Shown here in pieces: positions 1 through 10,823 of a stretch of 22,317 bases of DNA (its first letter is position 1; every line of letters begins with the position of its first letter). The stretch comes from Saccoglossus kowalevskii. Its lineage: Eukaryota; Hemichordata; Enteropneusta; Harrimaniidae. Where the stretch lies: NCBI RefSeq assembly GCF_000003605.2, contig NW_003133843.1, positions 783,317-805,633 on the forward strand. Direction: 5' to 3'. The position numbers and the translations under genes are program-made. The notes beneath the pieces were generated by a model, which saw only the letters and a program-made list of their open reading frames with translations, was not told where the DNA came from and ran no database searches.

Positions 1-1318
1 TGTTCAATGTAATTAGAGAACACGTGTTTAGAGAACGCATACAGGTTCAGTGTAATTAGAGAACACGTGTTTAGAGAACGCATACATGTTCAGTGTAATT
101 AGAGAACACGTGTTTAGAGAACGCATACATGTTCAGTGTAATTAGAGAACACGTGTTTAGAGAACGCATACAGGTTCAGTGTAATTAGAGAACACGTGTT
201 TGGAGAACGCGTACAGGTTTAGTGTAATTAGAGAACGTGTGTTTAGAGAACGCATACAGGTTCAGTGTAATTAGAGAACACGTGTTTAGAGAACGCATAC
301 ATGTTCAGTGTAATTAGAGAACACGTGTTTGGAGAACGCATACAGGTTCAGTGTAATTAGAGAACATGTGTTTAGAGAACGCATACAGGTTTAGTGTAAT
401 TAGAGAACACGTGTTTAGAGAACGCATACAGGTTCAGTGTAATTAGAGAACACGTGTTTAGAGAACGCATACAGGTTCAGTGTAATTAGAGAACACGTGT
501 TTCGAGAACGCATACAGGTTCAGTGTAATTAGAGAACACGTGTTTAGAGAACGCATACAGGTTCAGGCATAATTAGAGAACACGTGTTTAGAGAACGCAT
601 ACAGGTTCAGTGTAATTAGAGAACACGTGTTTAGAGAACGCATACAGGTTCAGGCATAATTAGAGAACACGTGTTTAGAGAACGCATACAGGTTCAGTGT
701 AATTAGAGATCACGTGTTTAGAGAACGCATACAGGTTCACTCATAATTAGAGAACACGTGTTTAGAGAACGCATACAGCTTCAATGTAATTAGAGAACAC
801 GCGTTTAGAGAACGCATACAGGTTTAGTGTAATTAGAGAACACGTGTTTAGAGAACGCATACATGTTTAGTGTAATTAGAGAACACGTGTTGAGAGAACG
901 CATACATGTTCAGTGTGATTAGAGAACACGTGTTTAGAGAACGCATACAGGTTTAGTGTAATTAGAGAACACGTGTTTAGAGAACGCATACAGGTTTAGT
1001 GTAATTAGAGAACACGTGTTGAGAGAACGCATACATGTTTAGTGTAATTAGAGAACACGTGTTCAGAGAACGCATACATGTTTAGTGTAATTAGAGAACA
1101 CGTGTTTAGAGAACGTATACATGTTCAGTGTAATTAGAGAACACGTGTTTAGAGAACGCATACATGTTTAGTGTAATTAGAGAACACGTGTTTAGAGAAC
1201 GCATACAGGTTCAGTGTAATTAGAGAACACGTGTTTAGATAACGCATACAGGTTCAGTGTAATTAGATAACATGTGTTTGAGAATTCACACTGTTTCAGT
1301 GTAATTAGATAACACATG
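1..1318. repeat. 43-bp tandem satellite with E-box palindrome
   Basis: About 30 head-to-tail copies of a 43-bp unit, truncated at the left window edge. Each unit carries the 10-bp palindrome AACACGTGTT flanked by two copies of TTAGAGAAC, so the monomer looks built from two related halves. Variants include a unit one base longer (near 563, 649 and 735) and point changes in the palindrome (near 234, 366 and 790). The final units from about 1252 to 1318 are degenerate, as expected at an array edge. Period and copy number were read directly from the sequence. Any protein-binding role of CACGTG is inference. Confidence 0.97.
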
Positions 1319-2798
1319 ATCGATGGTCCCCAAAAGAACCTGTTTCATCGTTCATATCATCTTGGACTATTGTGGTGATAGGTGAAAATATCTAATTTTA
1401 GTAACTTGAGACAAATCTATAAGCAAGAGGCAAGTCGCTGAAGCGAAAATTGAATTCGAAGATCACGTATTAATACTTTTATTTCGTTCAAGTGTTCTGT
1501 GCCACCAGTCTGAGATCAGATGTATTATGCGTCCCATGGTTGTTCATTCTAAACTATTTTGAGTTTTCTCGATGATATTGTTTAAATCACACCTACCGGT
1601 AAAAAGTACGTGTTTAATTACCGTATTCCTGTCACGAATGTCAGCGAGTTCTATTCACTATTCTACTCCCGTTATATTCATTATATTGTCCCTTGTAGAA
1701 AACGCTTTTCAAGCTAACGACCTTCTAGCCGTCTACATTGTCTGAACACTGGAAAACTAAATCTTTAGCATGAGAGATTCCAGCTCATTTAAAGGGCCAC
1801 AATGGGTATAAGGGCGTGTAATAGGAATGGAAAAAATAAAACTAGAAATGCATTGTGTTAAATGAAAAGGAAATCTTTCATTTTAAAATGAACAAACCAG
1901 AATTGTATTAGGGTACAATAAAAACAACTTTAATATAAACAACAATAGCACTTTCCTTTTAGGGACGTCACCAGACTTCCTCGTCTCATTACCCGTGGCT
2001 CTTGTATTTTCTGTCAACTTCTTCTAATTACGTTTATAACAGTATACACCATAAATGCAAGTGTAAATGCAAATGATCAATGTCAAGCACTTTTTTCAGC
2101 AAAATCTGTCCGTCCAACAAAAATAGTATGTAGAGAAAAACACAGAAAAAATAGTACGTCACGAAGGCAAACGGTTCAATTATACCAAACTACGTGGACA
2201 TTGATGCCAATTTGATTGTTTGTGTTGAACTGTTGTGTTCTTATGTCAGTCGTTATCTAAGCAGTAAATCAATGCAGTCTGCTGAATTGCGTACTGTGTA
2301 TTTGTAAACCAGAGCGACAAATAATGTGCATATAAATTATACTTATTTATCTATAGGGTATCATATCTACAATTAATTATATTATCATGATAAACATAAA
2401 ATAGAATTCATATAATAAACTTATGATCACTAAATATTAAGAGCTCTATTGAAAGACGATTTGGTATATATATATCAGTGTAACCAACACCCATTAATTA
2501 TTGTGGTAACTTAAGGTAAAAATATGTGGTATTGGATGGGCTAAGAATACTAATATATCAGGTGTCTAGCATAATTTGGCTGTGTAACGTGGCGCTGTGA
2601 AAGTGTTAGAAACAGCATGCACGTGCCTAGCACTGAGGCCGAGAACTTCACTAACTGTTTCTCGTCAAATTTTCGGACAATCGTGCAGAGAATGAGACTG
2701 TTTATGGCCTAACGACTTTAAATGAAACTGAATTCTTCCACTTTGTTTCATACTATTTGACGAGTTTTATATTACTCGTATGATTGTTTCTTTGACAG
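1319..2798. other. Non-coding stretch upstream of gene A
   Basis: No EF-hand exon or other gene was recognised. Gene A should have a first coding exon upstream, expected to end in ATG followed directly by a GT donor as in genes B and C. The only ATG-GT strings here (near 1323 and 1535) have poor donor context, so the first exon and promoter remain unassigned. They may lie here in divergent form, or to the left of the window. Confidence 0.6.
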
Positions 2799-2832
2799 GC
2801 CGCTCACCAATTGACAGAAGACCACATTGCTG
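2799..2832 (+). CDS. Gene A exon 2 (N-terminal segment)
   Basis: Acceptor TTTCTTTGACAG precedes 34 bases coding [11 protein letters not shown] plus one base, followed by donor GTAGGT. It corresponds to the 31-bp vertebrate calmodulin exon coding ADQLTEEQIA, with one extra codon and the same phase-1 end. Confidence 0.85.
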
Positions 2833-4922
2833 GTAGGTGACGATTGTTTGGATGATTACAGATAAATAATGCGATATTTGGGTTATTCAAATTCGTAATT
2901 CAATTTACCTTGTGTGTGGTCGTACTACGTGTTATTCATTCGTAAAAAAACATTCCGTGCATTTCTGATTATTTGGAGTACTGGATAGACAGTATTCCCT
3001 CGTGTACTTAATTATCTATCGCAATATTACCGGACCATTCGACTGTTTTATTCCGAAATATGGTGACATTAAGCTCATATGTTCTCGAACAATGGATGTG
3101 TTGTGCGATTTATGACTGAATAATAAAATGTGATGTTTTTTTTTGTTGGTTCTCAACAAATGACAGAATTCAAAGAAGCGTTCTCGTGGTTTGACAAAGA
3201 TGGCGATGGTACAATAACTGCTACTGAGCTGGGATTCGTCGTTAAGGCCCTTGGAATTCCAGCAACCGCGCAAGAACTAGAAGACATGATTGATGAAGTA
3301 GATGACGATGGTAAGAAAATACAAAGCCTTCGCTATATTTAATCAAATATTACAATGTATAAATTAGTGTCAATTGCATATAACATTAACACTATTGTGA
3401 TATTATCTGCAGAATCTATAAGTATATGCTATTTGTCTATTTCATTATCTGTTTCTATCTAATGCACCGTTCTTCCTTTTCTGCACTGGCAGCGCGACTG
3501 GTAGTCGGTAAACAACCAAAAGGTAGGATCAAGTAACAAGCTTTCCACGTCTGTTCTCTTTAACTATTGTACTATTTTCATTATTAAGTTACTTGGATAC
3601 AAAAATATTCTGCATGATATGTGCGCGTTGATCACAGTGAATACTAGCACGCATAGCAACTGTATTCACTGTCATTAGAGCTACGACACGTGGTAAACCA
3701 ATAATGATGACAACAAGAAAACAGTTTATTCTCAGTAGGGATACTGCTACCATTTGTTTGTCAGTAGTGACAATGAGTATTGTATTTTTCCCGACGTGTG
3801 CTAAAATTATGGCAACACGTATTAAGATGTGAAGATATATTTCGCTATTCGAACATTTCAATGAAATATTCCCGCAGGCAACGGAACAATTGATTTCCCG
3901 GAGTTCCTAACTGTCATGGCAAAGAAGCTGAAAGAAGGTGACGAAGATGAACTTCAAGAAGCATTCCGGGTGTTCGACAAAGATAATGGTGGCTCAATAT
4001 CTTACCAAGAATTACGTGACGTCATACGAAATCTTGGGGAAGATTTGACCGATGGTGAGATAGATCAAATGGTACGTGCAGCTGACATCGATGGAGACGG
4101 AGAAATTGATTTTGAAGGTCAGCTTTCTACATTTTTAAAATGCACAACGAACACAATTTAACGTATTTTACTAATAAATATTCCACAATAATTTTAATAA
4201 ATCGGTTCGTAATGCATTCTTGTTAAAACGAGTTTGTTCTTATTTAAAATTTATTTACCACCCGTTATAGACATCTTTCGCCCCAATCACCCAATAATAA
4301 TACCCTCTTATTAAAAAATAAAAAAATAAACACTCAATGGCATGATGTTATAAAATGTTTTCATAGAAGTTCGTTTCCATAATGCACAAATAATTAAATC
4401 ATCATATTATTTTCACTACACTACGCTACGCTATTCTCGCAACGACCACTTTTTCAGTGCTTCCACTCCAGGCATGCTCATCCATCATTCATCTGTATTA
4501 CATTTCCTTTGTATTAACTTGACGCCACGATTATTGGCAGTCAAATTTCAAAGTTGGTCATCGGTGTTTTCATTCTGTTTGAAGTGTTTCATTATAATGC
4601 ATCTTGTTCTTACCGAATCTCGTATTGCTGGACATTGACAACGTCATCGTATTGGTGGGCATAATCGACACTCACATCGTCATCGCATTGGTGGACATAA
4701 TCGACACTTACATCGTCATCGCATTGGTGAGCCATATTCTAATCTGACTTCATCCTTTCTACCTTATCTTTACCTTTTTTCTCTGTCTTTTTACCATTTC
4801 AGAATTCCAGGCTATGGTCATTCCTCATCCAAATGCTCCAAGAATATAACGGATATAGATTTACTACAAATGTTGTATGTCTTTTTTTAGACTTCCGCGC
4901 AATGGTGTTACCGAGAGAGTAG
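2799..4922 (+). CDS. Gene A: divergent calmodulin-like four-EF-hand protein, first exon missing
   Basis: Exons 2799-2832, 3167-3310 and 3878-4117, then a terminal exon starting at either 4803 (stop 4847-4849) or 4891 (stop 4920-4922). The frame is continuous for both endings: 154 or 149 residues plus the unseen N-terminus, against 149 for calmodulin. EF1 loop [12 protein letters not shown] and EF2 loop [12 protein letters not shown] are canonical. EF3 loop [12 protein letters not shown] has Gly at position 5, where calmodulin has the ligand Asn. EF4 loop starts [11 protein letters not shown], and its position 12 is Glu or Asp depending on the last exon. Helix 1 reads [10 protein letters not shown], with a Trp where calmodulin has Leu and normally has no Trp at all. 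Several calmodulin Met positions are Val or Ile, and the central linker is one residue shorter. By family it should be a cytosolic calcium sensor; this is probably a specialised paralogue, not ubiquitous calmodulin. Confidence 0.88.
3167..3310 (+). CDS. Gene A exon 3 (EF-hand 1 and first helix of EF-hand 2)
   Basis: 144 bp, exactly the length of the equivalent vertebrate calmodulin exon. It starts [15 protein letters not shown] and ends at the first Gly codon of EF loop 2, with donor GTAAGA. The acceptor is AACAAATGACAG, behind a T-rich tract. Confidence 0.93.
3878..4117 (+). CDS. Gene A exon 4 (EF-hands 2, 3 and most of 4)
   Basis: 240 bp after acceptor TATTCCCGCAG, ending in donor GTCAGC. 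It equals vertebrate exons 4 and 5 joined (243 bp) minus one linker codon. It codes [17 protein letters not shown], the linker, the [12 protein letters not shown] loop, and EF4 up to the split codon 12. Confidence 0.93.
4446..4490 (+). pseudogene. Possible decayed third copy of the gene A terminal exon
   Basis: Inside the last intron, CCACTTTTTCAG is followed after a few bases by TCCAGGCATGCTCATCC. This aligns with TCCAGGCTATGGTCATTCC of terminal exon a with a one-base deletion. The reading frame does not give the F-x-A-M-V tail. It may be a relic of the same duplication or a chance match. Confidence 0.25.
4651..4730. repeat. 36-bp tandem repeat in the last intron of gene A
   Basis: ATTGGTGG / ATTGGTGA anchors recur at 4651, 4687 and 4723 with ATAATCGACACT and CATCGTCATCG between them, giving a little over two copies of a 36-bp unit. 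It is intronic, so the multiple-of-three length probably has no coding meaning. Confidence 0.8.
4803..4849 (+). CDS. Gene A terminal exon, version a (EF4 Glu-12)
   Basis: A strong pyrimidine tract and acceptor (TTTTACCATTTCAG) precede bases that complete codon 12 of EF loop 4 as GAA (Glu). The tail then reads [14 protein letters not shown] and ends in TAA. FQAMV matches calmodulin FVQMM in position. No donor is seen, so a transcript using this acceptor would carry version b as 3' UTR. Confidence 0.8.
4891..4922 (+). CDS. Gene A terminal exon, version b (EF4 Asp-12)
   Basis: Acceptor TGTCTTTTTTTAG lies 88 bases downstream of the version-a acceptor. The exon completes codon 12 as GAC (Asp) and codes FRAMVLPRE before TAG. 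It resembles version a in both DNA and peptide (pattern F-x-A-M-V-x-P), pointing to a tandem exon duplication. Which version is used cannot be read from sequence. Confidence 0.78.
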
Positions 4923-5799
4923 AACACTTGTCGTTAATGTACACGAGAAGGTCGTATTTACGGGGTTTCACATCTATCACGTGATATATGACGCACCTAG
5001 TACTGCAATAGACACAGCTTTTAGTTGTACGTCGTCAATCATTCCATAAGTTATACATTCACCAAAACCAGTTAATGAACTGAACCTTTGTTGATGTAGA
5101 CCAGTCAGTACATAGTAAACACATAGTGTTTTAGTGACTCAATATAAGCATAGTTATCATTTTATATTTATATATAAACTATAAATGCTATTGCTTTTGG
5201 GCTTGGCGTGTATACATTGCCACATATGTGTGTTATATGAATATGTACTTCCACAGGCATGTATTTAGTGTTGTGTGGAGGCCAGCTTTTGTTCTATTTA
5301 ACCATTATGTTTCATTTCGGCTGATCAATTTTCTATTTCTGAGGAAGATAATTTACAAGCTTTAAAGTGCAAATGCGCTAGATTTATGTTATAATTTTAC
5401 GGGATTATTCTCGGTACGAAATCATGTCAACATGTGTAGTTTACTTTAATATATCGTGAATCAGCAATTTTAATTCATTCCCAAGTAGATAGTCCCACAT
5501 ACATCCGCCAATAAGTGTCATTACAGTTGTGTTTTGTCACGCTTTCTTAATCAACACGTTGTTGGTTACAACAACCAGATTCCAACACCTCCGAGCATTT
5601 TGTGAACCGACCAATGCTACCATGGGTATTTTGTCATGTATATTTATAGAGATGTTCATTCGTTGTAGTAGATTTCACCAATTGTAAATATGTAAAATAA
5701 CACTAGATGTAATTCATATCATCATCGTTCTATATTTTATGATATTTCGCACCCTGGTGTTTACTTGGGGTTGGCGTTCATAAGAAATTTATAAAATGC

Positions 5800-5805
5800 A
5801 ATAAA
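5800..5805 (+). terminator. Candidate polyadenylation signal for gene A
   Basis: AATAAA hexamer about 880 bases downstream of the gene A stop codons, the first I found on this strand. The position is plausible for a long 3' UTR but is not otherwise supported. Confidence 0.3.
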
Positions 5806-6212
5806 TATAATCTATATAAGCTTTAAGTGAATGCAATACCGCATAGTTGTTTGCATTGTATAAATACAGTCAATTCTTTGTTGGGGTCAAAGGTGAAAGT
5901 TGTACAATAATAAAAAGTGTTACAGATCGTCGTCGTCACTTATTTTTCCCAGAGAACAATACATCAAGACACACCGATGTTGCTTGTCATGTCGGAAATG
6001 ATACACCGAAATGAATGATTATTAATATAAATGTAAATCTTTTAAACGACATTAAGCACATTGGTATTTGTTGCTGCCTTGTTCCATTCAAGTGGGCGCT
6101 TTGTCCGAGCTAACCGTTCTAAGGGTCTAGCCTGTGTTTTAAGAGTGGGTCACATTTTGCTCGTACTTGCTATTTCTTAGCATATACTAAGTGTTTGCGC
6201 ATGATTTCTTGA

Positions 6213-6245
6213 CACGGGCTAACGTTTTTAATCACATAGCCCGTG
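6213..6245. repeat. Short perfect inverted repeat
   Basis: CACGGGCTA at 6213-6221 is matched by TAGCCCGTG at 6237-6245 with a 15-base loop. It is a 9-bp perfect stem of unknown role. Confidence 0.6.
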
Positions 6246-6394
6246 GCAAGAACCTGTGTATGTAACTATCATCTCTTGAGGTATAGGTCATCCTTATTAT
6301 ATGGAATGAAATCATCGAAGTGTTCTCTCCTATACTGGTTACACGTCACTATAGTAAACAGGGTAAATTAACGTATTATATGTATTATGTACAT

Positions 6395-6400
6395 TTTATT
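6395..6400 (-). terminator. Candidate polyadenylation signal for gene B
   Basis: TTTATT on the plus strand is AATAAA on the minus strand, about 760 bases past the gene B stop. It is assigned on position only. Confidence 0.25.
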
Positions 6401-6966
6401 ACTCATTATAAATGTTAGATATTGTTTACAATTCTACAGTATATTTTGGACCAATAAAATAGGATTTGAATAATTTCTTGTCGGTTTTTGTATAACTATT
6501 ATGTTAATATTGAAAAACAAAAAAGAGGCACAACATCATCGAGTGTGCAATCAAAGCGTCCATAAGCTTATAGCATGGTTAAATGAGGCACCACGAACAA
6601 TTTGCATGAATTATTTTCTGTCATCAACAACAATAATGTGATAGCACGTTTCGTTTCATGGATTGACCAGAATCTGGACAATGTTATCTCTTCCATAAAA
6701 CCGTCTCTCCCGACTGCGAATGTTAAACAAAATGGAATCAACTTGTGCTATAGTGTCACAATGATCGGCTACACATCCTATTCGCATTATTCAGATAGAG
6801 TCGCCGAGATAACTTGAATAACGAAGGCATCTAAGTGTTTGGTAAATGTAACAAGTGATTGGAGGTTTTGAGGATGTCACAAAATGGGAATACATCCTGT
6901 AAAATGATTCACAGAAATAAACCAGTGTACTCATCCTCTGATTTGAAGACACAAACAAAATATGTC

Positions 6967-6992
6967 AATAATAATAATAATAATAATAATAT
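6967..6992. repeat. (AAT)n microsatellite
   Basis: About nine AAT units in the A/B spacer. Confidence 0.9.
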
Positions 6993-7155
6993 TGTTTAGG
7001 TACAACCCGTAGGAGCATTTAAGCAAAACAATGTATCGCATGGCGACATGCCACGCACATTTTGTCCCTTACTATAATGTTAATAACGCGTGAATTTGTC
7101 ATTGCATGTGTTGCTCATCATACGATGCATAGATATCCATGTCACGTAGGTGCTT

Positions 7156-7205
7156 TTAATGCAAGCGTTTGAAGAGACTTTCACCGGCCATGATGTGTAC
7201 GAATT
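7156..7205 (-). CDS. Gene B terminal exon
   Basis: Acceptor TTTGTTTGTTTCAG precedes AATTCGTACACATCATGG, which completes codon 12 of EF4 as GAA (Glu). The tail reads [15 protein letters not shown] before TAA and is longer than calmodulin's FVQMMTAK by several basic and hydrophobic residues. Confidence 0.85.
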
Positions 7206-10200
7206 CTGAAACAAACAAAAAATAAATATATTCAACAATCATTTTATTGTGTCTAACGCCTGAATACGATACGTGTATTGCCTGTAATGTTCATGTTGAC
7301 CCACATGTTTCCTACAGCTACTCATACTACGTGTCGTTCCAAAGTAATCGAAGACATCAGCCAATAACAACACTAGAATTTGTTGCACAGTTACATAGAA
7401 ACAATGCTTGATACGATACAACCCCCCCCCCTCAAGATCGTCACATTAAATATACGTACAAGCGAATCAATATTGATATGAATTTACTCGCATATCCCAA
7501 ACTTAGTAAATACGTCTTATACTACATTGTACATTTTCAATCAGGTATCAGGGGGAAGATCTTCCTCCACGGGGTTCCTCCACACTTGCCAGGGGGGAAT
7601 CTCGTCTCGTCTCTATATCTCGTCCCCTTGAGGTACGGGATCGGGGAAGTCACTTATACTTTACAGTCAAATAAGAAACACACAACGAAATACGTTTCAG
7701 CTCTCGTCTTAGTCGGTCAATCGAGCACTCTATAAGACACGGCGCCCTGGGGAAAAATCCCCAAGACTATCGCAAGGCTGACCCAAGACTCTCTTAGACT
7801 GCGTCAACACTCGCCCCAAGGCTCTCCAGGACTGCACTACGACTGCCCAGGAGTGCGTCTATCGTGGAGTACTCGCCAAGACCAACTCAAACTCTCTTTA
7901 TTCATTTTCAAAACTCTAACTAATTACAAAACAGTAAAAAGACTCTAGGGCGTAACCTTCAATCTTAAAGCCAATCACACTAAGCACTGAATACGTCATA
8001 TTGTTTGATTAATCGTTCACTACATTAATAACTATGAATATAAACTGTCAGAATGATTAGTCTGAATAGCGGCGGTTATCTGGTAATTAGTTCCAAATCA
8101 CTGAGCCAAGTTCCGTCCAAAACTTCAAATAGGCCTAAACGATGACAGACATAACACAGCAATTCAGCTAATAATCAGCTAATTAAGTCGGTTAACAGAT
8201 ACGCAAAAACAAATTCATGACACAGGACACAAATTGTAAACCCATCCGCGCGCTGCATGGCTCAACTATGCGACCAATATTTGTACACAAAATAGTGAAG
8301 CTTACCTTCGTAATTAACATGACCATCTCCATCAATGTCCGCTTCTCTTATCATTTCATCTACTTCACCGTCAGTTAATTTCTCTCCTAGATTGACCATA
8401 ACGTAACGTAACTCTGCTGCGCTGATTAACCCATTACCGTCCCTGTCGAATACTTTAAAGGCTTCGCGTAATTCCTCTTCAGGATCAAGTTCCTGCTTCT
8501 TTCGAATCATCATCTCAATGAACTCGTTGAACTCAATAGTTCCATTGCCTTTTCAGAAAACAACAACAAAAAACGAAATCACAAAATACATAAGGGAAGA
8601 GGGCGCTATAATTGGTTTGGGGAACTCATGCGTTGATACGTTTATTGTATGTATATAATAAACACAATGTAAATAAAAGGAGGGCTGATCTCTTACCGTT
8701 TTCGTCCACGTCACTAATCATGTCTTTAAGTTCAGCTTCTGTTGGATTCATTCCCAGTGATCGCATGACTATACCAAGCTCTTCTCGCGTTATGGCACCG
8801 TCCCCATTCTTGTCGAACATTGAAAATGCCTCCTTAAATTCTAGGAGAAAATTAACAATTACATTAACTATATATATATATATACATTTATATATATATA
8901 TTATTGTGCCATGTGAAGGGTTACTACTCAGTTTTTCTCATATATTTGTTATCGGATTTTTATTACCAGAAAAACGCCATCGGCCCTAAGAGGTTAGTAC
9001 ATATCACAAGATTATTCTTTTTTTTCCAGTTACAATAATACTTCAGTGGCATCCCTTCTAAACTTAAACGCCTGGTACACAAAATCTGCAACACGTTGTA
9101 AAAGTGATTCATTTGGGGTTGTAAGAAAATTATAAATTTAATATCTGTCGGCGGAGTAAAATAGAAATGTTGTATATAACGGTTTCTGATTTCTTGGTAA
9201 AAATTACATAAAAGTAAAAAATGTAATTCGTTTTCAATTACATTTAGATCACAAAACTCACATAAGCGCTGGTTTCTCTCAAAAGAACTCCGCCCTCTCT
9301 CTATTCTTAGACAATGGGATGAACAACGTAACCGTACTAAAGCTTGTACATGGGTATTGACTTTAACAGATAATAAATATATTTCCGGCTCAAGGGTAGA
9401 TTTAAAGAAACATGTGTATCTAGTTTGTCCAATGAGCAGATATCTGCCCTCACTCACAAGTTAAAAGAACCTTTACATTACTGACTTCATGGGCAAACCA
9501 AACCTCAGTCATATCGTAAAGTAAATTTCTAACATCATATAGTGGAATCTAACCACCTTCTTTTATTGTTTTCCTCCCCTTGTTACTAGCGTTACAGATT
9601 GGAAGTAGCATTTACACGTAACCCAAAGGTGGGAAGGAGTCAAAGCAAATTTAGCTGGTTAGGAAATTGTAGTAATTCTTTTAACAATTCAATTTCTTCT
9701 CTTTCTGTCAAAAGTAAGCTTATTGAAATTGTAGAATCACCTGACATCAATATTAATTAATGTATACATATTTTACAGGGGTGCTGAAGACACCTGCAGG
9801 AAAAAGTCGTGTGACATCTTCCAATTTTGGGTGTAAGCGTGATCAACCGATATGGTTTGACAGCACATGTAAAAATTCTCAAAGTGCGAAAATATCAATT
9901 GTTACGGAGATTTTGGCATACAAACCACCCTGACCATTTGAGAGCTTATCGGAGTGCGCGCAACACATTTAAATACACTTGCCATGAAAGAAAGCAAATT
10001 ATCTTACATGGATACACAGGAAGCAAACATAATGACTTTTACAAACAGTAGTAAACAGTTATGGTCCACGATTAGAGGCATTTTTTCGAAAAATATCATC
10101 ATTTTATGGGGTGATTATTTTAGTAATCTCTATTCTATCTCGACAACAAATGATGTGTTTATTTATAACACTGAATTGTTAAGTTATTTGGAATCAGTTG

Positions 10201-10823
10201 ATACCTTTACGTATGACAGGGAAATTGACTTAAATATTTTGAATGGCCAAAACACAGAATCGAAAATTACTGAAAGTATCAAACATCTAAAATAATAAAT
10301 CCCCTTCTTGGTGATTTTTTAAAAGTAATATTCAGATTCTGTTTCCATACTTAATACTGCATTTTAATAAAGTATTTGATTCTGGTGTTGTTCCAATTGA
10401 GTGGTCAAAGGTGATATTCGTTCCCATTTATAAAAAAAAATGGCGCAAAAAGTGATCCAGGTCATTTAATAGAGCGATATCGCTACTTAGTATTTTAGTA
10501 AGTTTTTTTTATTCATTTTAAATGCACGCTTAACTTTTTGGGCGAATGCCTTGGGGAAAATCGACGAGGCACAGGCTGAGTTTAGGCATGGTTATTCGAC
10601 ATTTGATAACATCTATATACTTCAGTCCGCAGCTCAAAGGCATATTACCAACAAACGTTGTAAATTATACTGTGCCTTTGTCGAAGATTGTGGTATGTTT
10701 TGCTCAAAGGGGGTGTCAACGGGAAGATGTTTAAAGTATTACATAATATGTATGCAAATACCAAATCGTGTGTTAGGACTATGAATGGAAATCGGATTAT
10801 TTTAACTGCCCCATACGGTATAC

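Larger units (their letters stand above)
4923..7155. other. Intergenic region between convergent genes A and B
   Basis: It holds the presumed 3' UTRs of gene A (+) and gene B (-). Candidate poly(A) hexamers are listed separately. Otherwise only a short perfect hairpin and an (AAT)n tract stand out. A 71-codon open stretch around 6602-6817 has no recognisable motif and is not called. Confidence 0.6.

Noticed and set aside
1-1318. CRISPR-like array
   Set aside because: Units are contiguous 43-bp repeats without unique spacers, in a eukaryotic context.
6602-6817. 71-codon open frame between genes A and B
   Set aside because: No ATG at its start, no recognisable motif, and no splice or codon evidence.
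8612-8989. Plus-strand open frame of 125 codons over gene B exon 3
   Set aside because: It is antisense to the well-supported EF-hand exon on the minus strand and runs into a (TA)n tract.
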